Positions 1 to 8,760 of a stretch of DNA of 9,588 nt are shown here, one piece after another (position 1 is the stretch's first letter; each line of letters begins with the position of its first letter). Source of the DNA: an uncultured Rivibacter sp. (GTDB taxonomy: Bacteria > Pseudomonadota > Gammaproteobacteria > Burkholderiales > Burkholderiaceae); the NCBI GenBank assembly GCA_946481025.1, contig CAMLNA010000154.1:1-9588 (forward strand), read 5' to 3'. Both the position numbers and the translations under genes were made by a program. The notes beneath the pieces are model-generated. The model was not told the origin of the DNA. It worked only from the letters and a program-made list of their open reading frames with translations, and did not search any database.

Positions 1-1226
1 GCGTTCACCCGCAGCGCGATGCTTCGAGTGCCATAGGGCCGCAGCAGCGAATGCATCGCGAAGGCCGCGCCGCCCACTGCGGTGGCCAGTTCGCCGTGGC
101 GGGCCACGCGCACCAGCGGCATCGGCATGCCCGCCTGGACCGCGAAGTCCGACAGGCGTTCGATGGCCGCATCCATGAAATGCGCGCCGCCCAGGGCCAC
201 CGTCTCGCCGCCCAGCACGATCGCCTGCGGGTTGAAGATGGTCCACGCGTTCTGCAGCAGCACGCCCAGTGCGTCGCCCGCGTGGCGGAACGCCAGCCGC
301 GCCTTCTTCATGCGCGGGTTGGCGAGGTCGGCGCGCAGGGCGTCGCGGTCGATCCTGTCCTGTCTGCCCATGTGACCTGCTTCGTGGGCGATGGACTTGA
401 GCCCCACATAGGCCTCGGCGCAGCCGCGGCGCCCGCATGAGCACGGCCGGCCGTCGATCTGCAAGGTCGTGTGGCCCAGTTCGCCGGCGGAGCCGGTGGC
501 GCCGGTGAACAGCGCTTCGTTGAGCACGATGCCGGCGCCCACGCCGATGCCGCAGCTGATGTAGATGAGCGGGTCGTCGGTGGGACGCCTGCCGAACTCG
601 ATCTCGCCGATCGCGGCCAGGTCGGCTTCGTTGTGGCAGTACACCGGCACGTCGCCCAGCCGGGCGAGCTCGAGCTCGCGCGCCAGCCGCCGGCCCACCT
701 CCACCTGGCGCCAGCCGATGTTGGGAGCGAACTGCAGCACGCCGCTGGCCGTGTCCACGGCACCGGGCAGGCCGACGCCCACGCCCAGCAGCCGCGAGCC
801 GGACTGCGCCACCTTCGCGGCCTGGGCGGTCACCATCTCCACCAGCTGGTGGCAGGCGCCGTCGGGCGCACGGTCGGCCAGCGGCGCCTGGTTGACCTCC
901 TGCAGGTCGCCGTGAACGGTGGTGCTCACCACGCTGATGCTGTCGGGGCCGAGTTCGGCGCCGATCAGCGTGAGGCCTTGCCCGAGCAGCCGCAGCGGCG
1001 TGGGACGCCGCCCGAGTGCGCCGGTGACTTGCGCGTCGTCCTCGGCCAGCCAGCCTTCGTCGATCAGCTCCTTGGTCAGCAGGCTCACGGTGGACTTGGT
1101 CAGGCCGCTGCGTGCCACCAGGTCCGCGCGCGAGATGCCCGGGTGCTCGCGCAGCAGGCGCAGCAGGGCCGTGCGGTTGATGTTCTTCACGAAGCGCTGG
1201 TCGCCTGTGATGGGGGTGCTGGGCAT
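1..1226 (-). CDS. xylR: XylR, ROK-family xylose-responsive transcriptional regulator (3' end cut by window)
   Basis: This frame is open from the ATG at 1226 to the left edge, giving 408 codons with no stop. ROK regulators are usually near 400 residues, so only a short C-terminal tail should be missing. Residues about 17-60 form a winged helix-turn-helix (ISRADLVARSGLTKSTVS). The rest is a ROK sugar-binding domain with the family zinc site: GELGH ending at His252, then CSCGRRGC with Cys262, Cys264 and Cys269. The ROK kinase catalytic Asp is replaced (HNEADLAAIGE, Glu200), as expected for a sugar sensor rather than a sugar kinase. An AGGAG lies 12 nt before the ATG, a rather long gap, but no better start is seen. 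Divergent transcription from xylFHGBA and a xyl-type operator between them support a role as xylose-responsive repressor. The family call is firm. The ligand is inferred from context. Confidence 0.9.
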   Translation of the reverse strand, partial: MPSTPITGDQRFVKNINRTALLRLLREHPGISRADLVARSGLTKSTVSLLTKELIDEGWLAEDDAQVTGALGRRPTPLRLLGQGLTLIGAELGPDSISVVSTTVHGDLQEVNQAPLADRAPDGACHQLVEMVTAQAAKVAQSGSRLLGVGVGLPGAVDTASGVLQFAPNIGWRQVEVGRRLARELELARLGDVPVYCHNEADLAAIGEIEFGRRPTDDPLIYISCGIGVGAGIVLNEALFTGATGSAGELGHTTLQIDGRPCSCGRRGCAEAYVGLKSIAHEAGHMGRQDRIDRDALRADLANPRMKKARLAFRHAGDALGVLLQNAWTIFNPQAIVLGGETVALGGAHFMDAAIERLSDFAVQAGMPMPLVRVARHGELATAVGGAAFAMHSLLRPYGTRSIALRVN

Positions 1227-1294
1227 GGGGACGCTGTTCTCCTGTGGGCCGATTCTTGCGCAGGCCCGGTGCGTGGGCGAGTCGAGCGCCGCCG

Positions 1295-1318
1295 AAAAAG
1301 AAGCCGCCCGCAGGCGGC
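1295..1318 (-). terminator. Terminator-like hairpin in the xylR leader
   Basis: Read on the minus strand, GCCGCC-TGCG-GGCGGC forms a perfect all-GC 6-bp stem with a 4-nt loop, followed at once by TTCTTTTT. This has the form of a Rho-independent terminator. It lies about 70 nt upstream of the xylR start codon and in the same orientation, so it could either block read-through from farther right or act as a leader attenuator for xylR. On the plus strand no T-tract follows. Activity is inferred from shape only. Confidence 0.5.
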
Positions 1319-1326
1319 CGAAAGGT

Positions 1327-1357
1327 GTCACGGCGACAGGATGACGTGCGTCGTGAC
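1327..1357. repeat. Imperfect inverted repeat of unknown role
   Basis: GTCACGGCG at 1327-1335 is matched by CGTCGTGAC at 1349-1357 across a 13-nt spacer. Eight of nine positions are complementary, and the ninth becomes a G-U pair in plus-strand RNA. It could be a second regulator site or a minor RNA stem. It does not resemble the xyl operator-like dyad at 1443-1467. A chance origin in GC-rich DNA cannot be excluded. Confidence 0.3.
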
Positions 1358-1442
1358 CCTGGTTGGAGCAGCGGCGTCGCCCACCGCCACGCATGCCGCC
1401 GAAGGTACGAAGAGCCGGCCCGCCCGCCCATAGGGGAAAACA

Positions 1443-1467
1443 TTAGTTCGAGTGTCGATCGAACTAG
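1443..1467. promoter_or_regulatory. Putative XylR operator (xylO-like dyad)
   Basis: The 8-bp arms TAGTTCGA (1444-1451) and TCGAACTA (1459-1466) are perfect inverted repeats around a 7-nt spacer. With one flanking base on each side the site is 25 bp and begins TTAGTT. From memory, the xyl operator bound by ROK-family XylR in Bacillus has the same length and the same TTAGTT...AACTAA ends. The site is 72 bp before the xylF start codon, a suitable place to block a promoter. It is the only such site I see in the gap. The dyad is seen directly; binding by XylR is inferred. Confidence 0.7.
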
Positions 1468-1539
1468 ATACGCTTCGCTTCCGCCAGTCCGAAGGGGAGC
1501 TTCGCGGCTGCGCAGGCAAACACCACAGGAGACAAACCG

Positions 1540-2555
<1,016 letters not shown>

Positions 2556-2559
<4 letters not shown>

Positions 2560-3779
2560 AGTCGCAAAGCCTCGATGCCGGGCTGCCGGCGGCCGACACC
2601 TTCTCTTCGCTGCAGGTGTCGGCGCTCGACGTGCGCCTGGGCGTCATGGCCGCGGTGCTGGTGGCCATGGCGGTGCTCTTCCATGCGCTCACCGGCACCT
2701 TCCTCACACCCGAGAACCTCTACAACATCGCGCAGCAGACCGCGGTGGTGGGTATCGTCGCCACCGCCATGGTGCTGGTGGTGGTGGCCCGCCACATCGA
2801 CCTGTCGGTGGGCTCGGTGATGGGTTTCGTCGGCGTGCTCATCGCCTACCTGCAATACACCGCCGGCTGGCACTGGCTGGCCGCCTGTGCGGCGGGCCTG
2901 GCCGTTTCGCTCGCGGTGGGCCTCTACCAGGGGTGGCTCACCGCCTATGTCGGCGTGCCGTCGTTCGTGGTCACGCTGGGCGGGCTCATGTCGTTCCGGG
3001 GCGCCGCCTTCCTGGTGGCCGACGGCAAGACGCAGCCGGTGACCGACGAGACCTTCCTGGTGATCGGCGGCGGCATCGACGGCGCCCTCGGCGTGGCCGG
3101 CAGCTGGACGCTTGCGACCGCGCTCGCCGCGCTGATCGTGTGGCGCGTATGGACCGCTCGGCGTGCCCGGGCCCACCATGGCTTCGCGTTGCGCCCCATG
3201 TGGCTGGAGATGCTGCTGACCGCGGGCCTGCTGCTGCTGCTGGCAGCCTTCACCGCGGCGATGTGCAGCTACCAGCTGCCGGGCAAGGCCGGTGCGCAGG
3301 GCGTGCCGGTGCCTGTGGTGATCTGGGCCGCGGTGGTCATGACCATGGCCTTCATCGTGCGGCGCACCCGCTTCGGCCGGTATGTCTACGCCATCGGGGG
3401 CAATCCCGAGGCGGCGCGCCTCGTGGGTATCCGGGTGCGATGGGTCACGCTGCAGCTGTTCGCGCTGCTGGCGGTGCTGGTGGCCATTGCCGCCGCGGTG
3501 TCGGTGGCGCGGCTGAATGCGGGCACCAATTCGATGGGCGGCAACATGGAGCTGTACGTGATCGCCGCCGCCGTGATCGGCGGCGTGTCCCTCGCCGGCG
3601 GCAGCGGCACGGTGCTGGGCTCGGTGCTGGGCGCGCTCATCGTGCAGTTCCTCGACAGCGGCCTGCTGCTGCTCGACGTGAGCATCGGCAAGCGCATGGT
3701 CATCATCGGCCAGGTGCTGATCATCGCGGTGGTGTTCGACGTGCTGTACCGCCGGGCAACCGGGGAGCGAAATTCATGA
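2556..3779 (+). CDS. xylH: XylH, D-xylose ABC transporter permease
   Basis: This 407-residue inner-membrane protein has about ten or more hydrophobic segments and belongs to the ribose/xylose permease family (BPD_transp_2). Family motifs include [20 protein letters not shown] (residues about 54-73), DLSVGS (82-87), [10 protein letters not shown] (134-143) and the cytoplasmic coupling stretch [13 protein letters not shown] (280-292), which contacts the ATPase. Near residues 200-212 a basic loop ([10 protein letters not shown]) fits a cytoplasmic side. Length is close to E. coli XylH (393). I chose the GTG at 2556, which overlaps the xylF stop as GTGA. An in-frame ATG at 2493 lies inside xylF and would add 21 residues of no visible value. 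No good Shine-Dalgarno precedes the GTG, so expression probably relies on ribosomes finishing xylF. Confidence 0.93.
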
Positions 3780-4561
3780 GCTCAGCGTTGATCGAACTGC
3801 GGCACGTGCACAAGTCCTTCGGCGGCGTGCGGGCGGTGCACGACGTGAGCCTCGCGCTGCATGCCGGCGAGGTGGTGGCGCTGCTGGGCCACAACGGCGC
3901 CGGCAAAAGCACGCTGATGAAGGTGCTGGCAGGCGCCAACCCGGCCGATGCCGGCGAGGTCCTGGTCAACGGCGAGCCCGTCACCATTGGCACCCCAACC
4001 GACTCGCAGGCGCTCGGCATCGAATCCATCCACCAGACGCTGGCGCTGGCCGACAACCTCGATGCGGTGTCCAACCTGTTCCTCGGGCGCGAGATCATGA
4101 CGCCCTGGCGCACGCTGGACGACTATGCGATGGAGGCCGCGGCCCGCAAGGTCTTCGCGCGGCTCAACCCGAACTTCCGCAACATCCGCGTGCCGGTGCG
4201 CGGGCTGTCGGGCGGGCAGCGCCAGGTGGTGGCCATTTCGCGGGCGCTGTACTTCAATGCCCGCGTGCTGGTGATGGACGAACCCTGCGCCGCCCTCGGC
4301 CCCGAAGAGACCCGCATGGTGCACGAGCTGGTGCGGCGCCTGAAGGCGCAGGGCGTGGGCATCTTCCTCATCACGCACGACATGCCCGACGTCTTCGGCC
4401 TGTCCGACCGGCTGGCCGTCATGAAAAACGGCGAACTGGTCGGCACCTACCGGACGCAGGACGTGCAGGAAGACGAAGTGCTGGCGATGATCATCGGCGG
4501 GCGGCCCGTCACCCGCGTGCCGCAGTGCCACCGTCTGGAAGAGCCGGCCACCACGCCATGA
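3776..4561 (+). CDS. xylG: XylG-like D-xylose ABC transporter ATPase, single-domain form
   Basis: This 261-residue ATPase powers xylose import through XylH. One complete nucleotide-binding domain is visible: Walker [10 protein letters not shown] (residues 38-46), Q-loop Gln87 in IHQTLAL, signature LSGGQ (144-148), Walker B VLVMDEP with Asp168 and Glu169, and switch His201 in ITHD. The D-loop reads CAALG where TAALG is common. E. coli XylG has about 513 residues with two such domains; here the second is absent, and the next gene begins at once. The short form resembles single-domain sugar ATPases such as FrcA of rhizobia, which would work as homodimers. The ATG overlaps the xylH stop as ATGA, with GGGGAG a suitable distance upstream. 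Its place between xylH and xylB supports the substrate assignment. Confidence 0.9.
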   Translation: MSSALIELRHVHKSFGGVRAVHDVSLALHAGEVVALLGHNGAGKSTLMKVLAGANPADAGEVLVNGEPVTIGTPTDSQALGIESIHQTLALADNLDAVSNLFLGREIMTPWRTLDDYAMEAAARKVFARLNPNFRNIRVPVRGLSGGQRQVVAISRALYFNARVLVMDEPCAALGPEETRMVHELVRRLKAQGVGIFLITHDMPDVFGLSDRLAVMKNGELVGTYRTQDVQEDEVLAMIIGGRPVTRVPQCHRLEEPATTP

Positions 4562-6048
4562 ACACCGAAGCCACCACCCTGGGCATCGACCTCGGCACCT
4601 CCGAGGTCAAGCTGCTGCTGCTCGACGAGCAGGGCGCCATCGCGGCCACGGCCGGGGCGCCGCTGTCGGTGCAGCGGCCGCATCCGCATTGGTCCGAGCA
4701 GTCGCCCGCCAGCTGGTGGGAGGCCACGCAGCAGGCGGCCCGCGAGTTGCGTGAACGGGCGCCGCTGGCCTGGCAGCGGGTGCAGGCGATCGGCCTGTCG
4801 GGCCAGATGCACGGCGCCACGCTGCTCGGCGCCAACGACGAGGTGCTGCGCCCGGCCATCCTGTGGAACGACACGCGCAGCGCCGACGAATGCGAACGGC
4901 TCACCCAGGCGGTGCCGCGCCTGCACGGCATCACCGGCAACCTGGCCATGCCCGGGTTCACCGCGCCCAAGCTGCTGTGGGTGCGGCGGCATGAGCCCGA
5001 GCTGTTTTCGCGGGTGCACAGCGTGCTGCTGCCGAAGGACTACCTGCGCTGGTGCCTCACCGGCGAGAAGTGGACCGACCCGTCCGACGCCGCGGGCACC
5101 TTGTGGCTCGACGTCGCGCGGCGCGACTGGTCCGACGAGGTGCTGGCCGCCACGGGGCTGGGCCGCGCGCACATGCCGCGGCTGGCCGAAGGCAGCCAGG
5201 TGGCCGGCCGCCTGCATGCCGCGGCGGCGCATGCACTTGCATTGCCGGCGGGCATTGCGGTGGCGGCAGGCGGCGGCGACAACGCCGCCAGCGCCGTCGG
5301 CATGGGCTGCGTGAGGCCGGGCGACGGTTTCGTGTCGTTGGGCACCAGCGGCGTGCTGTTCGTGGTGACCAGCGGCTACCGGGCCAACCCCGAGGCGGCG
5401 GTGCACAGCTTCTGCCATGCGCTGCCCGGCCGCTGGCACCAGATGAGCGTCATGCTGTCGGCCGCGAGCTGCCTGCGCTGGGTCACCCGCCTGGTGGGCG
5501 AAACGGACGAGGCCGCGCTGATGGCACGGGTGCAGTCGCTGGCTGCGGCGGAGCATGCGCAGGCGCCGATCTTCCTGCCCTACCTCGGCGGCGAGCGCAC
5601 GCCGCACAACGATGCCCACGCACGCGGCGTGTTCTTCGACCTCGACCACGACACCGATGCCGCGCGCCTGGGCTACTCGGTGATCGAAGGCGTGTGCTTC
5701 GGCCTTTGCGACGGCCTGCTGGCCCTGCAGGCCGCGGGCACCACGGTCGAGCGCCTGGCGCTGGTGGGCGGCGGTGCGCGCAGCGAGCTGTGGGCCCAGT
5801 TGCTGGCCGACACGCTGAACCTGCAGGTGGCCAGGCTGGAGGGCGCCGAAACCGGCGGCGCGCTCGGCGCGGCGCGGCTGGCATGGCTGGCACTCGGCGC
5901 CGACGAAGACCGCGTCTGCCAGCCTACGCCCGTGCGCGAGGTGTTCCACCCCCGGCCCGCCTCGCGCGCGTTGCTCGTGCAGCGCCACCAGCGCTTCCAG
6001 GCGCTCTACCAGCACCTCAAGCCCCTGTTCCGCGCCCGGCCGGCGTGA
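4558..6048 (+). CDS. xylB: XylB, xylulokinase
   Basis: This cytoplasmic FGGY-family kinase (496 residues; E. coli XylB has 484) transfers phosphate from ATP to D-xylulose, giving D-xylulose 5-phosphate for the pentose phosphate pathway. The N-terminal phosphate-binding motif IDLGTS (residues 10-15, Asp11), IGLSGQMHG (78-86) and WNDTR (103-107) are typical of xylulokinases. Asp241 in [12 protein letters not shown] matches the catalytic base, equivalent to Asp233 in E. coli. The C-terminal half carries GTSG (262-265), [13 protein letters not shown] and the family signature [16 protein letters not shown]. The ATG overlaps the xylG stop as ATGA. A GTG at 4525 would add 11 residues but lies deeper in xylG and is less likely. 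The nearest purine-rich stretch (GGAAGAG) is 14 nt away, so coupling to xylG is probable. Confidence 0.95.
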   Translation: MNTEATTLGIDLGTSEVKLLLLDEQGAIAATAGAPLSVQRPHPHWSEQSPASWWEATQQAARELRERAPLAWQRVQAIGLSGQMHGATLLGANDEVLRPAILWNDTRSADECERLTQAVPRLHGITGNLAMPGFTAPKLLWVRRHEPELFSRVHSVLLPKDYLRWCLTGEKWTDPSDAAGTLWLDVARRDWSDEVLAATGLGRAHMPRLAEGSQVAGRLHAAAAHALALPAGIAVAAGGGDNAASAVGMGCVRPGDGFVSLGTSGVLFVVTSGYRANPEAAVHSFCHALPGRWHQMSVMLSAASCLRWVTRLVGETDEAALMARVQSLAAAEHAQAPIFLPYLGGERTPHNDAHARGVFFDLDHDTDAARLGYSVIEGVCFGLCDGLLALQAAGTTVERLALVGGGARSELWAQLLADTLNLQVARLEGAETGGALGAARLAWLALGADEDRVCQPTPVREVFHPRPASRALLVQRHQRFQALYQHLKPLFRARPA

Positions 6049-6083
6049 CGGGCAACCCAGTTTCCATTCCAGGAGTCGCATAC

Positions 6084-7406
6084 ATGTCTGACTATTTCGC
6101 CGCCATCGACAGGATCGCCTACGAAGGGCCGCAGTCCCGCAATCCGCTCGCCTTCCGCTGGTACGACAAGGACCGCCTCGTGCTGGGCAAGCGCATGGAA
6201 GAGCACCTGCGCTTCGCCGTGTGCTACTGGCACAGCTTCTGCTGGAACGGCTTCGATCCGTTCGGCCCGGCGGGCACCTTCGAGCGTCCGTGGCAGCAGA
6301 TGAGCGATCCGATGGCGGCCGCGCGCGCCAAGGCCGACGCGGCCTTCAGCTTCTTCAGCAAGCTGGGCGTTCCGTTCTACTGCTTCCATGACCGCGACGT
6401 GGCTCCCGAGGGGGCGACGCCGCGCGAAAGCGTCGACAACCTGCACCGCATGGTCGACGTGCTCGGCGAGAAGCAGGCCGTCACCGGCGTGCGCCTGCTG
6501 TGGGGCACGGCCAACCTGTTCAGCCACCGCCGCTTCATGGGCGGCGCCGCCAGCAACCCCAACCCCGAGATCTTTGCGCTGGCGGCGCTGCAGGTGCGCG
6601 AGGCCATGGACGCCACCGTGCGGCTGGGCGGCGAGAACTACGTGCTGTGGGGCGGGCGCGAAGGCTACGAGACCCTGATCAACACCGACCTCGCGCAGGA
6701 GTCGCGCCAGCTCGGCCGCTTCATGCAGATGGTGGTGGAGTACAAGCACAAGATCGGCCTCAAGGGCCACGTGCTGATCGAGCCGAAGCCGCGCGAGCCG
6801 ACCAAGCACCAGTACGACTTCGACGTGGCCACCGTCTACGGCTTCCTGAAGCAATACGGGCTCGAGAACGAGATCAAGGTCAACATCGAGGCGAACCACG
6901 CCACGCTGTCGGGCCACAGCTTCGAGCACGAGATCGCCACCGCGGCCTCGCTCGGCATCCTCGGCTCGCTCGACATGAACCGCGGCGACATGCAGTGCGG
7001 CTGGGACACCGACCAGTTCCCGAACAACGTGCCCGACACGGCGCTGGCGCTCTACCACGTGCTGCGTGCCGGGGGCTTCACCTCGGGCGGGCTCAACTTC
7101 GATGCCAAGGTGCGCCGCCAGTCCATCGACCCGGAAGACATGTTCTTCGGCCACGTCGGCGCGATGGACGTGTGCGCCCGCGCGCTGCTCATCGCCGCGA
7201 AGATGATCGAGGAGGGCGAGCTCGCCTCACGCGTGGAGCAGCGCTACGCAGGCTGGCGCGGAGCGTTCGGCCGCTCGGTGCTGGCGGGCGAGCTGTCGCT
7301 GTCGCAGGTGGCCGAGCATGCGCTGCAGCGCAATGTGGACGAGCGCCCGGAAAGCGGTCAGCAGGAGCTTTACGAGAACCTGGTGAACCGGTACTGCGAG
7401 GCCTGA
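6084..7406 (+). CDS. xylA: XylA, xylose isomerase
   Basis: XylA converts D-xylose to D-xylulose in the cytoplasm as the first catabolic step. The 440-residue length equals that of E. coli XylA and marks the longer, class II form. All expected active-site residues are present at the E. coli position plus one: His102 and Asp105 in FHDRD; metal ligand Glu233 and Lys235 in [16 protein letters not shown]; Glu269 and His272 in [10 protein letters not shown]; Asp297 in GSLDMNRGD; Asp308 and Asp310 in GWDTDQFP; and Asp340 in NFDAK. AGGAG lies 8 nt before the ATG. The gene follows xylB after a 35-bp gap, so it is the only later operon gene with its own clear ribosome-binding site. It is also the last gene, and its final 37 bp overlap the oppositely transcribed HAF-repeat gene. 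Confidence 0.97.
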   Translation: MSDYFAAIDRIAYEGPQSRNPLAFRWYDKDRLVLGKRMEEHLRFAVCYWHSFCWNGFDPFGPAGTFERPWQQMSDPMAAARAKADAAFSFFSKLGVPFYCFHDRDVAPEGATPRESVDNLHRMVDVLGEKQAVTGVRLLWGTANLFSHRRFMGGAASNPNPEIFALAALQVREAMDATVRLGGENYVLWGGREGYETLINTDLAQESRQLGRFMQMVVEYKHKIGLKGHVLIEPKPREPTKHQYDFDVATVYGFLKQYGLENEIKVNIEANHATLSGHSFEHEIATAASLGILGSLDMNRGDMQCGWDTDQFPNNVPDTALALYHVLRAGGFTSGGLNFDAKVRRQSIDPEDMFFGHVGAMDVCARALLIAAKMIEEGELASRVEQRYAGWRGAFGRSVLAGELSLSQVAEHALQRNVDERPESGQQELYENLVNRYCEA

Positions 7407-8644
7407 CGCGCACGCGTGGCGCCCAGGGCGGCCACGCCGGCCAGCAGCAATGCCCAGGTGGTGGGCTCCGGCACGGGGGTCATCAGGAAGACGTGCGTCT
7501 CGCCGGCGATGGACGTGTGCAGGGCGATCTGTCCCGCTTCGTTGAGCCATGCAGCGTCGATGAGCACGTCGTTGAACGAGGCTCGCATGTACTCGGTCAG
7601 GTCGATGGCCTGGCCGTTGTCGTAGAAGAACAGGTGGGCTGCTCGTGTGTTGAAGCGCCGGTCGGTCACCATGGCGGTGGCCAGGACCTGGCCCGCGTTG
7701 TTGATGCGGGTCGCGAAGCTTCTGTTGCTGTCAGCGAACAACGGGTCGAGGTCGATCATCCGCCCGTCGCGGTACAGGAAGGCATGGGACTCCTCGCTGC
7801 CTTGCGCCGGGTCGACGTCCGAGTGGCCCACCGCGTGGCCGAGGTCGTTGAGGTCGGCCGAGACGCTGATGGTGCCGCCCAGCGTGCCGAGGTCGGTCAT
7901 CGTGCCGTTGTCGTACACGAAGGCGTGCCACTCGTTGCCCGTGGACGCCTCCCCCAGGACCTGGCCGCGCTCGTTGAGGTCGCGGGCCCTGCTCTCGCTG
8001 CCTCCCAGGGTGCCCAGGTCGGTCATCGTTCCGTTGGAGTACAGGAATGCATGCGTCGGTTGGGCGCCGAGCGTGCCGGGCAGGTTGCTGATGCCGGCGA
8101 CCTGGCCTGACTGGTTCATGGCGACGGCCCAGGTGGCGTGGCCGCCCAGGGTGCCGATGTCCACGAAGCTGCCATCGGGCTGGATGAGCGACGTGCGATA
8201 GGACTCGTCCTGCATCCGGTAGGTGGTGACCAGTTGACCGCGGTCGTTCGGCCCGAACGCCTGGCCGCCGGCCATGGTGGTTTCGCCGGGGGCCACCAGC
8301 GGGACCGCGGCGCCGTTGCGGTAGACGTAGGTGCGCTGCAGGTCGTCGCGGCCGATCCCGCGGATCTCGCCTCGCGCGTTCATGCGGCTGGCCACCAGCG
8401 GATCACCCAGCTCCCCGATGAACCGGATCGTGCCGTGGTCTTCGATGTAGCCGCGTGTCTCGTACCCGCCGGGCAACTGGCTGTTGAGGTACACCCGCCC
8501 CAGGTCGTCGAGATCGACGACATAGGTGGCATAGCCACCGAGCCCCGGTATGGGCCGCACGTCCCAGGCGAAGTTCTGGGCGGCAGCGGTGCCGGCAAGG
8601 CACAGGCCGCAACTCAACAGCAGCGATCGCGTCGGGCTTCGCAT
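7370..8644 (-). CDS. Secreted HAF-repeat protein with PEP-CTERM sorting signal
   Basis: This 424-residue protein has a signal peptide ([10 protein letters not shown]..., likely cleavage after Ala22 at AAA|Q). The body is made of HAF-type repeats, with motifs such as HAFLY, DLGTLGG and ...[11 protein letters not shown]-terminal PEP-CTERM signal follows: VPEP at 391-394, a hydrophobic stretch, then RAR at 411-413. PEP-CTERM proteins are recognised by an exosortase and linked to export or surface attachment in exopolysaccharide-producing Gram-negatives. The work of HAF-repeat proteins is unknown, so no enzymatic role is claimed. The ATG at 8644 is supported by AGGGAGA just upstream. The last eleven residues ([11 protein letters not shown]) extend past the usual end of a PEP-CTERM tail and are encoded opposite the end of xylA, which suggests that an earlier stop was lost or that the overlap is recent. 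Confidence 0.9.
   Translation of the reverse strand: MRSPTRSLLLSCGLCLAGTAAAQNFAWDVRPIPGLGGYATYVVDLDDLGRVYLNSQLPGGYETRGYIEDHGTIRFIGELGDPLVASRMNARGEIRGIGRDDLQRTYVYRNGAAVPLVAPGETTMAGGQAFGPNDRGQLVTTYRMQDESYRTSLIQPDGSFVDIGTLGGHATWAVAMNQSGQVAGISNLPGTLGAQPTHAFLYSNGTMTDLGTLGGSESRARDLNERGQVLGEASTGNEWHAFVYDNGTMTDLGTLGGTISVSADLNDLGHAVGHSDVDPAQGSEESHAFLYRDGRMIDLDPLFADSNRSFATRINNAGQVLATAMVTDRRFNTRAAHLFFYDNGQAIDLTEYMRASFNDVLIDAAWLNEAGQIALHTSIAGETHVFLMTPVPEPTTWALLLAGVAALGATRARQASQYRFTRFS
7414..7437 (+). terminator. Strong dyad just after xylA, possible 3'-end hairpin
   Basis: Beginning 8 nt after the xylA stop, GCGTGGC (7414-7420) pairs with GCCACGC (7431-7437), and the inner GCCC/GGGC can extend the stem with one bulged G. 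No T-tract follows on either strand, so it is not a standard Rho-independent terminator. It could stabilise the 3' end of the xyl transcript or help slow polymerase. It also lies inside the minus-strand codons for the PEP-CTERM helix, so codon bias for Ala/Gly/Arg could create it by chance. Confidence 0.3.
7745..8161 (-). repeat. HAF tandem repeats within the PEP-CTERM protein
   Basis: In the protein, DIGTLGG (residues 162-168), DLGTLGG (209-215) and DLGTLGG (251-257) each begin a unit that ends in a G-[QH]-x-x-G turn and is followed by HAF[LV]Y. The last two clear copies are exactly 42 residues apart, and the DNA GGTCGGTCAT recurs at 7891 and 8017, 126 bp apart. Weaker copies flank them (RMIDLDPL near 295 and QAIDLTEY near 345). 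The region probably folds as repeated beta-blades, which is inferred from the repeat pattern. Confidence 0.75.
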
Positions 8645-8760
8645 GGTGATCTCCCTGGAAGGCAGCCACTCTTGCGGAGCAATTTAGGTCGCGGCGCGAC
8701 CTGCATCTGTAAGCTGCAATGCACTCTTACGTTTGCGTGAGGCGCGGCCGCGCAGGCGGG
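8645..8760. promoter_or_regulatory. Spacer between the glycoside hydrolase and HAF-repeat genes, with two GC dyads
   Basis: Both flanking genes run leftward. GCGCGGCCGCGC at 8742-8753 is a perfect 12-bp palindrome 8 nt past the hydrolase stop codon. GGTCGCG (8687-8693) and CGCGACC (8695-8701) are perfect inverted arms around one base. On the minus strand the second dyad is followed by TAAATTG, a poor T-tract. Either could mark the end of the hydrolase transcript, or the second could be an operator for the HAF-repeat gene. I saw no convincing sigma-70 or sigma-54 promoter. Confidence 0.35.

Larger units (their letters stand above)
1227..1539. promoter_or_regulatory. xylR-xylF divergent control region
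   Basis: This 313-bp gap separates the start codons of xylR (leftward) and xylF (rightward) and must carry both promoters. It contains, from left to right, the xylR ribosome-binding site (minus strand, 1239-1243), a terminator-like hairpin (1295-1318), an imperfect inverted repeat (1327-1357), the xyl operator-like dyad (1443-1467) and the xylF ribosome-binding site (AGGAGA, 1527-1532, 7 nt before ATG). I could not identify convincing -35/-10 boxes. The best -10 candidate for xylF, TAGATA at 1465-1470, overlaps the dyad but matches the consensus poorly. Short reading frames crossing the gap have no recognisable product. Confidence 0.75.

Noticed and set aside
471..1433. Long plus-strand reading frame (320 codons) opposite the xylR gene
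   Set aside because: It is antisense to the ROK regulator, whose motifs are clear, and its translation is a low-complexity Ala/Gly/Arg/His mix with no recognisable domain, as expected from GC-rich DNA.
1465..1470. TAGATA as a -10 box for the xyl operon
   Set aside because: It matches only three of six consensus bases, and no proper -35 box lies at the right distance, so no promoter is called.
4447..6081. Minus-strand reading frame of 544 codons opposite xylG and xylB
   Set aside because: XylG and XylB have complete catalytic motifs on the plus strand. The antisense translation is biased to His, Arg, Gln and Ala without known motifs.
6006..7154. Minus-strand reading frame of 382 codons opposite xylA
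   Set aside because: XylA is intact with all active-site residues. The antisense product has no recognisable domain.
6500..8110. Plus-strand reading frame of 536 codons running from xylA into the HAF-repeat gene
   Set aside because: It is out of frame with xylA and antisense to the HAF gene, and only reflects the scarcity of stops in GC-rich sequence.
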